From contig SLNK01000056.1 in assembly GCA_007133095.1 (NCBI GenBank), positions 1 through 17,230 on the forward strand: a DNA stretch of 17,230 nucleotides, in the 5' to 3' direction. Numbering within the stretch: the first letter of the stretch is position 1; every line of letters starts with the position of its first letter. The notes under the pieces are model-generated. The model was not told the DNA's origin. It saw only the letters and a list, made by a program, of their open reading frames with translations, and made no database searches. The translations under genes and the position numbers were made by a program. Positions 1 to 6,618 of the stretch are shown here, piece after piece. Source of the DNA: Candidatus Peregrinibacteria bacterium (GTDB lineage: Bacteria > Patescibacteriota > Gracilibacteria > UBA1369 > LOWO2-01-FULL-3).

Positions 1-147
1 AGTCCGTTCTCCGCGATAGTGGACGCCAAATCAACGGAAGTCATCGGCGACAATCTTGTAAAAGTCCTTGCCTGGTACGACAACGAATGGGGCTATTCCT
101 GCAGAATGGTTGATCTGGCAAAGATGCTCGGAGAAAAGGGCATGTAA
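1..147 (+). CDS. gap: Glyceraldehyde-3-phosphate dehydrogenase, C-terminal end (partial)
   Basis: The window opens inside this gene; 48 codons and a TAA remain. The translation contains SPFSAIVDAKST and VKVLAWYDNEWGYSCRMVDL, the last strand and C-terminal helix of type I GAPDH. The WYDNEWGYS block is nearly invariant in the family. GAPDH oxidises glyceraldehyde-3-phosphate to 1,3-bisphosphoglycerate with NAD(P)+ and phosphate in the cytoplasm. The catalytic Cys and the nucleotide-binding domain lie upstream of the window. It ends 18 nt before the -35 box of the hrcA promoter, so it is a separate transcription unit from the heat-shock cluster. It is metabolically linked to the phosphoketolase-shunt genes further along, whose triose product it would consume. 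Family identity is certain; cofactor preference cannot be judged from this fragment. Confidence 0.95.
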   Translation, partial: SPFSAIVDAKSTEVIGDNLVKVLAWYDNEWGYSCRMVDLAKMLGEKGM

Positions 148-165
148 TCACATCCCCACCCTGTC

Positions 166-193
166 TTTACAAAACCTTTTAGCACTATATAAT
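166..193 (+). promoter_or_regulatory. Sigma-A-like promoter of hrcA-grpE
   Basis: A -35 box TTTACA (166-171) is separated by 16 bp from a perfect -10 box TATAAT (188-193), predicting transcription start near 200. The -10 box lies inside the spacer of the CIRCE operator. The predicted start argues against the in-frame GTG at 199 as hrcA start and favours the ATG at 217, giving a leader of about 17 nt. The dnaK promoter downstream has the same geometry, which supports the assignment. Confidence 0.75.
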
Positions 194-205
194 ATGCAGT
201 GCTAA
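179..205 (+). promoter_or_regulatory. CIRCE operator upstream of hrcA
   Basis: An inverted repeat TTAGCACT (179-186) and AGTGCTAA (198-205) is separated by 11 nt. This is the 27-bp footprint of the CIRCE element (consensus TTAGCACTC-N9-GAGTGCTAA) with the innermost base pair changed. CIRCE is the HrcA binding site. HrcA bound here would cover the -10 box and block transcription of hrcA-grpE, making it autoregulatory, with relief on heat or misfolding stress. Confidence 0.93.
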
Positions 206-216
206 CAAATTTACTC

Positions 217-933
217 ATGTCCGAAGAACGAAAAAAACAAGTCCTAAGCGCGATAATCAAGCACTTTGTAAAAACCGCGGAACCGGTGGGCTCAAACACG
301 ATTCTGGTCAGTTACAGATTCCACGTTTCCCCCGCCACAATCCGAAACGATATGATGTCCCTGGAAAAAGGAGGTTTTATTTTTCAACCGCATACATCCG
401 CGGGAAGAATCCCCACAGATAAAGGGTATCGCACTTTCGTAGACGAAATGGTCGACATGGAAAAAGCCAGATTGGAAGCGAAAAAAATACTGGCAAAGGT
501 AAAAGAACAATACACTCTGAAAAAAATGCGCGAAGAGCTTTACGACGCGGTTGCACTCCTCGCAAGAGCAACAAACTCTGTCAGCTTCGCAACAACGCCG
601 GACAATCCCCGAACCTTCTTTTTAGGTATGTCCAACATGCTCAAACAGCCGGAATTCTCAAACAACATGGTCGGTGCCAGCGAAGTTCTGGAAGTGATGG
701 AAAAAAGCGATAATTTTGTAAAAACTCTCGAATCACTGGAAATAACGGATCAAGTAAAAACATTCATAGGAGAAGAAAGCATTCTCCCTCAAATCCAAAG
801 CTGCAGCATCATCGTCACAAGATACGAAAAAAACGGATTCCTGGGATATCTGGGAATTCTTGGACCAAAACGCATGAACTATGGATTCAACATGGTGATG
901 CTGGAAGAGATAAAAAAATTACTTCATAAATAA
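217..933 (+). CDS. hrcA: Heat-inducible transcription repressor HrcA (compact form)
   Basis: HrcA represses class I heat-shock genes by binding CIRCE; in well-studied bacteria its activity depends on GroEL. Residues 1-80 form the winged-helix DNA-binding domain with the hallmark run from SPATIRNDMMSLEK (about 38-51) through QPHTSAGRIPTDKGYRTFVD (about 57-76). The C-terminus keeps GYLGILGPKRMNYGF, typical of the GAF-like sensor domain. At 238 aa it is about 100 residues shorter than common HrcA proteins (around 340 aa); the loss lies in the middle, probably the inserted dimerisation domain. The ATG at 217 is chosen because the in-frame GTG at 199 lies within the CIRCE arm and at or before the predicted transcription start. 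No Shine-Dalgarno is visible. It is followed by grpE after 8 nt and preceded by its own CIRCE. Confidence 0.95.
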   Translation: MSEERKKQVLSAIIKHFVKTAEPVGSNTILVSYRFHVSPATIRNDMMSLEKGGFIFQPHTSAGRIPTDKGYRTFVDEMVDMEKARLEAKKILAKVKEQYTLKKMREELYDAVALLARATNSVSFATTPDNPRTFFLGMSNMLKQPEFSNNMVGASEVLEVMEKSDNFVKTLESLEITDQVKTFIGEESILPQIQSCSIIVTRYEKNGFLGYLGILGPKRMNYGFNMVMLEEIKKLLHK

Positions 934-941
934 ATGCAATT

Positions 942-1460
942 ATGAAAGATCCTAAAGAAAAGAAGAAATCTTCGTCGTCGGCAAAACCCGACAAAACACA
1001 AGAAGAAATCAACAAAATCGGAAAAGAACTGGAAGAAATGACGGAACTCGCAAAAAGAACGATGGCGGACATGCAAAATCTGAAACGCCGCCAAGATGAA
1101 GAACGCAAAGTCATAACAAAAATGGCGAACATGGATCTTATTCTCACGCTTCTTCCCGTAATAGACAATATGGACCGCGCTTTGGAGCACGCCCCGAAAG
1201 AAGCGGACAAATGGGTGGAAGGAATGGAAATGAACATCAAGCAACTCAAAAAGATTTTTCTGGAAAGCGGAGTTGAAGAAATAGAAGCGTTAAATCAACC
1301 TTTCAATCCGGAACTGCATGAAGCGCTCGCTCAAGGTCCCGGAGAAAAAGAAAAGGTAGTGGAAGTTTTTGAAAAAGGATACAAAATGGGAAACAGAGTA
1401 ATTCGCCACGCTAAAGTAAAAGTGGGTGACGGAACGCCTCTCGAGAAAAAAGACTCTTGA
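942..1460 (+). CDS. grpE: Nucleotide exchange factor GrpE
   Basis: GrpE is the cytoplasmic co-chaperone that releases ADP from DnaK and so resets the chaperone cycle. The 172-aa protein starts with a Lys/Ser/Glu-rich disordered stretch (about 1-25) and a long charged helical region (about 25-75, with MADMQNLKRRQDEERK), as expected for the GrpE dimerising coiled coil. The family core follows: LLPVIDNMDRALEHAP (about 70-85), FNPELHEALAQ, and a C-terminal beta domain with VVEVFEKGYKMGNRVIRHAKVKV. Length is typical. It lies 8 nt after hrcA, with no Shine-Dalgarno, and the TGA stop forms the first three bases of the dnaK -35 box. Probably co-transcribed with hrcA from the upstream CIRCE-controlled promoter. 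Confidence 0.97.
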   Translation: MKDPKEKKKSSSSAKPDKTQEEINKIGKELEEMTELAKRTMADMQNLKRRQDEERKVITKMANMDLILTLLPVIDNMDRALEHAPKEADKWVEGMEMNIKQLKKIFLESGVEEIEALNQPFNPELHEALAQGPGEKEKVVEVFEKGYKMGNRVIRHAKVKVGDGTPLEKKDS

Positions 1461-1485
1461 CCCCTTCAAATTAGCACTCTATAAT
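1458..1485 (+). promoter_or_regulatory. Sigma-A-like promoter of dnaK
   Basis: A -35 box TTGACC (1458-1463) starts exactly at the grpE stop codon. After a 16-bp spacer comes a perfect TATAAT -10 box (1480-1485). The predicted start near 1492 gives a leader of about 45 nt to the dnaK ATG. The -10 box occupies the CIRCE spacer at the same offset (9 nt after the operator's first base) as in the hrcA promoter. Confidence 0.8.
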
Positions 1486-1497
1486 ATAGACTGCTAA
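1471..1497 (+). promoter_or_regulatory. CIRCE operator upstream of dnaK
   Basis: TTAGCACTC (1471-1479), a 9-nt spacer, then GACTGCTAA (1489-1497). This matches the CIRCE consensus arms at 17 of 18 positions. It lets HrcA control dnaK separately from hrcA-grpE. The operator overlaps the -10 box, so repression would be by occlusion of RNA polymerase. Confidence 0.95.
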
Positions 1498-1536
1498 GCC
1501 TTATAAACAAATTAATAAAACTAACCAAATTGAATT

Positions 1537-3492
1537 ATGTCTAAAATCATCGGAATAGACCTTGGAACAACAAACTGCTGCATGGCGGTAATGGAAGGTG
1601 GCGAAGCCACAGTAATGCCAAACGCGGAAGGAGCACGCACAACCCCCTCCGTAGTGGCCATAAAAGACAGCGAAAGAAGAGTTGGCGTTTCCGCAAAAAA
1701 TCAAGCGGCAACAAATCCGGACAACACAATCTATTCTTCCAAGAGATTCATCGGAAGAATGTTTGACGAGTGTAAAGAAGACATCTCAAAAGTTTCATAC
1801 AAATGCGTAAAAGGAAAAGACGGAGAAATTGAAATAATGTTGGACGGAAAACAAAAAAGACCGGCGGAAATAGCCGCCATGATCCTTCAAAAATTGAAAG
1901 CGGACGCGGAGTCATACCTGGGACACGAAGTCAAAGAAGCGGTAATAACGGTCCCCGCATACTTCAATGATTCACAAAGACAAGCCACAAAAGACGCCGG
2001 AAAAATCGCCGGGCTGGAAGTAAAAAGAATCATAAACGAACCAACAGCGGCGGCCCTCGCGTACGGAATAGATAAAAAGGGCGGCGAAAAGAAAGTCGCG
2101 ATATTCGATCTTGGAGGAGGAACCTTCGACATCTCAATCCTTGAGCTGGGAGAAGGAGTATTCCAGGTAAAAGCCACGAACGGCGACACCCAACTTGGAG
2201 GAGATGACTTCGACAGACTTATAATGCAATGGATAATAGACGAATTTAAAAAAGAACAAGGAATAGATGTATCGGAAGATAAACTGGCGATTCAGAGAAT
2301 TAAAGAAGCTGCGGAAAAAGCGAAAATAGAACTTTCTTCACTACATGAAACAACAATTTCTCTCCCCTACTTGACAGTGGGCAAGGACGGTCCGAAAAAC
2401 TTTGAAATCAGAATATCCCGTTCAAAATTGGAAGATCTGATTTCAGACATGATAGAAAGAGTTGTGGACCCCTGCCGACAATGCATGAAAGATTCAAAGA
2501 TTTTTGAAAGCGATATAGACGAAGTAATTTTGGTGGGAGGCTCAACAAGAATTCCGGCAGTACAAGAAAAGGTTAAAGAAATTTTCGGGAAAGAACCCCA
2601 CAGAGGAATAAATCCGGACGAAGTCGTGGCGATGGGAGCCGCGATACAGGGGGGTATTCTCTCCGGAGACAGTGACGTGAAAGATGTCCTTTTGGTCGAT
2701 GTAACACCTTTGACATTGGGAATAGAAACTCTTGGAGGAGTGGCGACACCTCTGATAGAAAGGAACACATCCGTTCCCACCTCGAAATCCCAAGTTTTCT
2801 CCACCGCGGCCGATAATCAAACATCGGTTGAAGTCCACGTAGTACAAGGAGAAAGACCGATGGCGATAGACAACAAATCCCTGGGGAAATTTGCGCTTGA
2901 AGGAATAGCTCCGGCTCCACGCGGAATGCCGCAAATAGAAGTCAGCTTTGACATCGATTCAAACGGAATCCTGAACGTGAAAGCGGTAGACAAGGGGACC
3001 GGAAAAGAGCAACAGATCAACATAACCGGAAGTTCCAATTTGTCCGATGACGAAGTTGAAAAGATGAGAAAAGAAGCGGAAAAATACGCCGAAGAAGACC
3101 GCGAAAAGAAAGAAATGATAGAATTCAAAAACAAAGCGGAATCATTGGTAATACAATCCGAAAAAGCACTAAAAGACGCCGGGGACAAAGTTTCCGAAGA
3201 CATAAAGAAACCGGTCCAAGAAAAAATAGACGAACTGAAAAAAGTCCTTGAAGAAAAAGATGCGACGGTGGAAGCAATCAAAGAAAAATACGAGGCATTA
3301 AGTTCCGAAATCCAAAAAATCGGCGCGGAAATTTACAAAGAAACTGGATCAGCACCCGGAACCGAGGGGACAGAAGAAGACGATGGGACAAAAGTGTACC
3401 AAAAAGGAGAAAAGAAGGAAAAAAAAGACGACGAAAAAGTAGTGGACGCGGAAGTGGTGGAAGAAGAAGAAAAGAAAGACGAGGATAAATAA
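1537..3492 (+). CDS. dnaK: Chaperone protein DnaK (Hsp70)
   Basis: DnaK is the ATP-dependent cytoplasmic Hsp70 that binds exposed hydrophobic segments of unfolded proteins, assisted by a J-protein and GrpE. The 651-aa product starts SKIIGIDLGTTNCCMAVMEG (phosphate loop 1). It carries DLGGGTFDISIL (about 190) and ILVGGSTRIPAVQ (about 330) in the actin-like ATPase domain, then the linker and substrate-binding domain with DVLLVDVTPLTLGIETLGG and DSNGILNVKAVDKGTGK. A helical lid and a long Lys/Glu-rich disordered tail ending EEKKDEDK follow. Length is close to the family norm. The ATG at 1537 is the only sensible start, with no Shine-Dalgarno. The gene has its own CIRCE-controlled promoter after grpE. 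No dnaJ follows; instead its stop directly abuts the stop of an unknown opposite-strand gene. Confidence 0.99.
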   Translation: MSKIIGIDLGTTNCCMAVMEGGEATVMPNAEGARTTPSVVAIKDSERRVGVSAKNQAATNPDNTIYSSKRFIGRMFDECKEDISKVSYKCVKGKDGEIEIMLDGKQKRPAEIAAMILQKLKADAESYLGHEVKEAVITVPAYFNDSQRQATKDAGKIAGLEVKRIINEPTAAALAYGIDKKGGEKKVAIFDLGGGTFDISILELGEGVFQVKATNGDTQLGGDDFDRLIMQWIIDEFKKEQGIDVSEDKLAIQRIKEAAEKAKIELSSLHETTISLPYLTVGKDGPKNFEIRISRSKLEDLISDMIERVVDPCRQCMKDSKIFESDIDEVILVGGSTRIPAVQEKVKEIFGKEPHRGINPDEVVAMGAAIQGGILSGDSDVKDVLLVDVTPLTLGIETLGGVATPLIERNTSVPTSKSQVFSTAADNQTSVEVHVVQGERPMAIDNKSLGKFALEGIAPAPRGMPQIEVSFDIDSNGILNVKAVDKGTGKEQQINITGSSNLSDDEVEKMRKEAEKYAEEDREKKEMIEFKNKAESLVIQSEKALKDAGDKVSEDIKKPVQEKIDELKKVLEEKDATVEAIKEKYEALSSEIQKIGAEIYKETGSAPGTEGTEEDDGTKVYQKGEKKEKKDDEKVVDAEVVEEEEKKDEDK

Positions 3493-4023
3493 TCAGTTGT
3501 CGCAGTAAATTCCGATTTTCTCCATCAAATCAAAAAGATTTGCCTTAAACCGCAAAACGGATTCGGATTCCGGATCCGTTTCAACAGTCCCTGATAGCAA
3601 AGCCAGAATCGGCTGCATTGTTTTTCGTAAATCCATTCTTATGGAAGCCAGCTCCAACTCCAGGAGATAACGTGAAAATTTCCCCTCTCTAAAAACACTC
3701 CTCAATTCATCGGGACAAGGAACCGGAACATCCCAAAAACCAAAATCACATTCGCCGGGCAACTTACACGCTTTTTTCATTCGTTTTTTTCGGCTTTGAG
3801 TATCCAAAAACTTCGAAATTGTCCAAATTTGCTCAACAAAAACCACACGGGTCTCCTCAACCCGAGCATCACAGGGAAGAGCCAGCAATTTTTCCCATTG
3901 AGGAAAATGCTTAACAACCTCCCGATACAAAACCAGCGCCTCCTCAAGCGAAATAACGGGGGTTTCATCAATCATCTCAATATCCTCACTTTTTATATCT
4001 TCTCTATCCAATTCCTCACTCAT
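3493..4023 (-). CDS. Hypothetical protein, 176 aa, convergent with dnaK
   Basis: I do not recognise this protein. From the ATG at 4023 it begins MSEELDREDIKSEDIEMIDE, a strongly acidic N-terminus. It continues with amphipathic, probably helical stretches (EEALVLYREVVKHFPQWEKL, SRYLLELELASIRMDLRKTM), a basic patch (QSRKKRMKKACK) and five cysteines, the last three residues being CDN. There is no signal peptide or membrane segment, so it is probably cytoplasmic. An upstream in-frame ATG at 4050 would add nine residues but lies only about 7 nt from the candidate transcription start. Its TGA stop is immediately adjacent to the dnaK TAA with no base between. The sustained open frame, a plausible promoter and base composition like its neighbours support a real gene; function unknown. 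Confidence 0.75.
   Translation of the reverse strand: MSEELDREDIKSEDIEMIDETPVISLEEALVLYREVVKHFPQWEKLLALPCDARVEETRVVFVEQIWTISKFLDTQSRKKRMKKACKLPGECDFGFWDVPVPCPDELRSVFREGKFSRYLLELELASIRMDLRKTMQPILALLSGTVETDPESESVLRFKANLFDLMEKIGIYCDN
3555..3581. terminator. Candidate hairpin near the dnaK / hypothetical gene junction
   Basis: AAACGGATTC (3555-3564) pairs with GGATCCGTTT (3572-3581), a 10-bp stem with one G-U pair and a 7-nt loop. It lies about 60 nt past the dnaK stop, inside the 3' part of the opposing gene. Only short T runs follow on either strand. It may help end dnaK transcription because there is no intergenic room for a normal terminator, but it may equally be a by-product of the repeated Glu-Ser codons. 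Confidence 0.25.
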
Positions 4024-4063
4024 TTTATAAAGAGATGACCCATTTCCCATATGTGTGAATTAA

Positions 4064-4093
4064 AATATAAGGAATGCATTAAACCTCATCCAA
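4064..4093 (-). promoter_or_regulatory. Candidate promoter of the 176-aa hypothetical gene
   Basis: Read on the minus strand: TTGGAT (4093-4088), an 18-bp spacer, TATATT (4069-4064). Transcription would start near 4057, giving a leader of about 33 nt to the ATG at 4023. It lies in the 80-nt gap after znuB, where I see no clear terminator, so read-through from the zinc operon is also possible. Confidence 0.35.
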
Positions 4094-4130
4094 AAAATTT
4101 TGCAAGGATAATTCACATAATCAAATTTTT

Positions 4131-4934
4131 TTACCTGCGGAATATCACAGCCCCCAGCCAAAACACTCCCATCACCAAAACAATCGTCGCGCCGGTAGGC
4201 AAATCGAAAATAACACTCAACCACAACCCTGCGAAAGTCGCCAGGACTCCGAGACAAGCGCTCAAAATAAAACTACCCCGAATACTCTTCGCCAAAAGCT
4301 TGGCGGTATTGGACGGGATGGTAACAAAAGCCGCGACCAGCAAAACCCCCACAATCCTTATCGCCAAAGCGATCATCAAAGCAAGAAGAATCATCAAAAC
4401 CGCGTTCCAGAACTTTTTCCGCTTCACCAAAGCGTGACTCAACAAATCGCTCAAAGAAATACGCAAAAATATCCTGTGGAAAAATATAATCACACTTCCC
4501 ACAACAAGCAAAAGAGCAAGACTCACCCACACATCCATCCTGCTGATTCCCAAAATATCGCCGAACAAAAATTGCTCCAGATTTATCCTGTACCCGGGGA
4601 AAAACGCAATAATCACAATAGCCAAAGCCAAACTCAATTGCGCAAAAATCTCCAGCAGAGAATCGTTATTGAACAACCGCTTACTCTGCAGGCCGCTTAT
4701 AAGGTACGCCCCCGCCAGACATGCCACCAGCAAAGTTAGCGTTATCGGGTAAGAAAGCAAAATCGCCAAAGCTATACCAAAAAGACCGATGTGTGAAAGC
4801 GCATGCGTCAAAACAACCTCCCTTCTCATCACAACATATCCGCTCATCCAAGACAAAATCAGGCCTATCACGCCTCCTACAAAAAGCGCTCTAACAAAAA
4901 ACGGATACTGCAGATATTCAATGAACATGGTCAT
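4131..4934 (-). CDS. znuB: Zinc ABC transporter, membrane permease ZnuB
   Basis: This is an ABC-3 family permease that forms the membrane channel of a high-affinity Zn (possibly Mn) importer, working with ZnuA and ZnuC. The 267-aa protein is almost entirely hydrophobic, with about eight membrane-spanning stretches. It shows the family pattern GYVVMRREVVLTHALSHIGLFGIALA near the N-terminus and RIVGVLLVAAFVTIPSNTAKLL towards the C-terminus. The start chosen is the ATG at 4934 (MTMFIEYLQY); the ATG at 4928 is equally possible, while an upstream in-frame start at 4967 would add 11 residues and a long overlap. Either preferred start lies inside the end of znuC, which suggests translational coupling. 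It is the last gene of zur-znuA-znuC-znuB. Zn versus Mn specificity is inferred from the neighbours. Confidence 0.93.
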   Translation of the reverse strand: MTMFIEYLQYPFFVRALFVGGVIGLILSWMSGYVVMRREVVLTHALSHIGLFGIALAILLSYPITLTLLVACLAGAYLISGLQSKRLFNNDSLLEIFAQLSLALAIVIIAFFPGYRINLEQFLFGDILGISRMDVWVSLALLLVVGSVIIFFHRIFLRISLSDLLSHALVKRKKFWNAVLMILLALMIALAIRIVGVLLVAAFVTIPSNTAKLLAKSIRGSFILSACLGVLATFAGLWLSVIFDLPTGATIVLVMGVFWLGAVIFRR

Positions 4935-5604
4935 GATGATGTATGTAAGGCTGTAAGTGTTCGCCAAAAATCTCCTTAAACTGCTCCCGTCCCTTCATAT
5001 CCTGCGGCGACCCGACACAACACAAATGATTATGCAAACAAAGAACTTTATCCGCATTATTCATAACAAGATGAATATTGTGCGAAACCAGAATAATAGC
5101 CGCTTCATATTCCTTTTTGATATCCGAAACCAGAGAATAAAACGATTTTTCCCCCACAACGTCAATTCCGGAAACAGGCTCGTCCAAAAGCAACAAATCC
5201 GGCTTGCGAGACAAAGCGATAGCGATAAGAACTTTCTGATATTCTCCCCCGCTCAAATCCGAAACCGAAGCGTGCAAAAAGTCCTCCATTCCCACGGAAA
5301 CCAAATATTTTTTATAATTCCCCTTCGCACCGAAAAGCTCACAAAGTTCCTCAACATTTAAAGGGAAAGACGTATCCAAATCAATTTTCTGCGGAATATA
5401 AAAAATGTTTTCCGTATGTTTCTTCACCGTCCCGGAAACAGGCTTAATCAACCCCACAATCGTCTTCAACAAAACGGTTTTTCCCGCACCATTCAACCCA
5501 ATCAGACTGATCATCTCCCCTTTTTTCACATCAAAAGAAACATCATCCAAAACTTTGGATCCCTTCTCAAACTCCACCGACAAATTTTTAACTTCCAACA
5601 GCAT
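4918..5604 (-). CDS. znuC: Zinc ABC transporter, ATP-binding protein ZnuC
   Basis: This is the ATPase subunit that powers zinc import through ZnuB at the inner face of the membrane. From the ATG at 5604 the 228-aa protein has Walker A GLNGAGKT (36-43), a Q-loop Gln near 72, signature LSGGEYQKV (117-125), Walker B LLLLDEP (137-143) with D-loop GID, and the switch His in LVSHN (about 175). The start MLLEVKNLSVEF matches the usual ABC beginning. Upstream in-frame starts at 5625 and 5658 would run back into znuA, whereas 5604 leaves a 10-nt gap. The protein ends PYIHHHDHVH, a short His-rich tail whose DNA also encodes the first codons of znuB. Zinc specificity is inferred from the adjacent zur and from ZnuA. 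Confidence 0.95.
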   Translation of the reverse strand: MLLEVKNLSVEFEKGSKVLDDVSFDVKKGEMISLIGLNGAGKTVLLKTIVGLIKPVSGTVKKHTENIFYIPQKIDLDTSFPLNVEELCELFGAKGNYKKYLVSVGMEDFLHASVSDLSGGEYQKVLIAIALSRKPDLLLLDEPVSGIDVVGEKSFYSLVSDIKKEYEAAIILVSHNIHLVMNNADKVLCLHNHLCCVGSPQDMKGREQFKEIFGEHLQPYIHHHDHVH

Positions 5605-5614
5605 ACAAATGGGG

Positions 5615-6610
5615 TCAAGTACCATTTTGAATGGAAAAAATCGCCTCAAAAACGGCAACGTTCCCCCTCATCATATCAAAATAAACGGTTTTTGAAATCT
5701 CACTTCCCAGCGGATCCAGCTCAGCAACCCTCAATCCGTAATCTTTGGCGAGAGTTTCAACCAGTTTTGGCGAAAACTGTGGCTCGGTAAAAATAACTTC
5801 CACCCCTTTTTCCACAATCATATCAACCAATCCCGCTAAATACCGGGCGGACGGCTCCTTCCCCGGGAATTCCTCTATAAAAGCCTTAGCCCTAATTCCA
5901 AAATCTCTTTCAAAATAAGGATACGCATCATGAAAAACCAAATAATGACCGACTTCAAGCCTGGAAATTTTCGCGTGAATCTCTTCTTGTAAATCCTTTA
6001 ATTTACCCCTTAGTTCTTCAAAATTTCTGCGATAAATCTCTTCATTTTCAGCATCACCTTCCATGAGAGCTATCAAAATATTATCAGCCATAACAATCGC
6101 ATTTGAAGGAGAGAGCCAAACATGCGGATTGTATTCACCGTGGTGATGGTCGTGGTCATCGTAATGATGGTCGTCGTGGTGATGGTCGTGGTCATCGTAA
6201 TGATGGTCGTCGTGGTGATGGTCGTGGTCATCGTAATGATGGTCCTTTATCAATTCGATTCCCTCACTCGCAACAACAACAAGCCCCTTAACATCATGCA
6301 AACTCCTCTCCAGAAACAGTTCCAGTTCAAGTCCGTTCATTACAACCAAATCCGCTTCGGCAAGCGCGCGCGCAGTCTCAAAAGTTAACTGATATGTATG
6401 AGGACTCGCATTGGGAGGCAAAATATTCGTCAGTTTTGTATTCGTTCCCTCAATCAAATGCGCAGTTAAAGAATAAAGTGGAGGAATTGTTGTCACAATC
6501 TTTAGTCCGTCTCCATATTCCTTTTCCCCCTCATCTTTCTTAAAAACATCCCCTCCGCAAGCGGTTAAACCCAGGAGGCCAACAGCCAAAGTTATAAACG
6601 TTTTTTTCAT
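5615..6610 (-). CDS. znuA: Zinc ABC transporter, substrate-binding lipoprotein ZnuA
   Basis: This is a cluster A-I solute-binding protein that captures extracytoplasmic zinc for ZnuBC. The 331-aa protein starts with a lipoprotein signal, MKKTFITLAVGLLGLTAC, with lipobox LTAC at 15-18, so it should be membrane-anchored by Cys18. Family metal ligands are visible: His71 (SPHTYQ), His163 (NPHVWLSP) and His227 (VFHDAYPYF), with an acidic residue late in the chain (LDPLG, about 299) as candidate fourth ligand. Between the first two, residues 123-158 form a His/Asp loop of three 12-residue repeats (18 His in all), the charged zinc-acquisition loop typical of ZnuA but here a perfect tandem array. It starts 8 nt after zur and ends 10 nt before znuC. 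The presence of the His loop favours Zn over Mn. Confidence 0.96.
   Translation of the reverse strand: MKKTFITLAVGLLGLTACGGDVFKKDEGEKEYGDGLKIVTTIPPLYSLTAHLIEGTNTKLTNILPPNASPHTYQLTFETARALAEADLVVMNGLELELFLERSLHDVKGLVVVASEGIELIKDHHYDDHDHHHDDHHYDDHDHHHDDHHYDDHDHHHGEYNPHVWLSPSNAIVMADNILIALMEGDAENEEIYRRNFEELRGKLKDLQEEIHAKISRLEVGHYLVFHDAYPYFERDFGIRAKAFIEEFPGKEPSARYLAGLVDMIVEKGVEVIFTEPQFSPKLVETLAKDYGLRVAELDPLGSEISKTVYFDMMRGNVAVFEAIFSIQNGT
6139..6246 (-). repeat. 36-bp tandem repeat (3 copies) encoding the His-rich loop of ZnuA
   Basis: Three head-to-tail units at 6139-6174, 6175-6210 and 6211-6246. Units 1 and 2 are identical and unit 3 differs at one base (6245). On the coding strand each unit encodes DHHYDDHDHHHD, except the last residue, which is Gly in the final unit. 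Identity at the nucleotide level, including synonymous positions, indicates recent duplication by slippage or unequal recombination. The unit length is a multiple of three, so copy-number changes preserve the frame. Confidence 0.97.
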
Positions 6611-6618
6611 AAAATTTT

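Noticed and set aside
199..216. Upstream GTG start for hrcA adding six residues
   Set aside because: The GTG lies within the right arm of CIRCE and at or before the predicted transcription start; the ATG at 217 gives the expected N-terminus.
6139..6246. CRISPR array (36-bp repeats)
   Set aside because: The units are directly contiguous with no spacers and lie in frame within a clear CDS.
6103..6388. Plus-strand ORFs rich in Arg/Gly/Asp or Val/Met across the ZnuA repeat
   Set aside because: They are antisense readings of the 36-bp tandem repeat within znuA; they have no plausible fold and no initiation signals.
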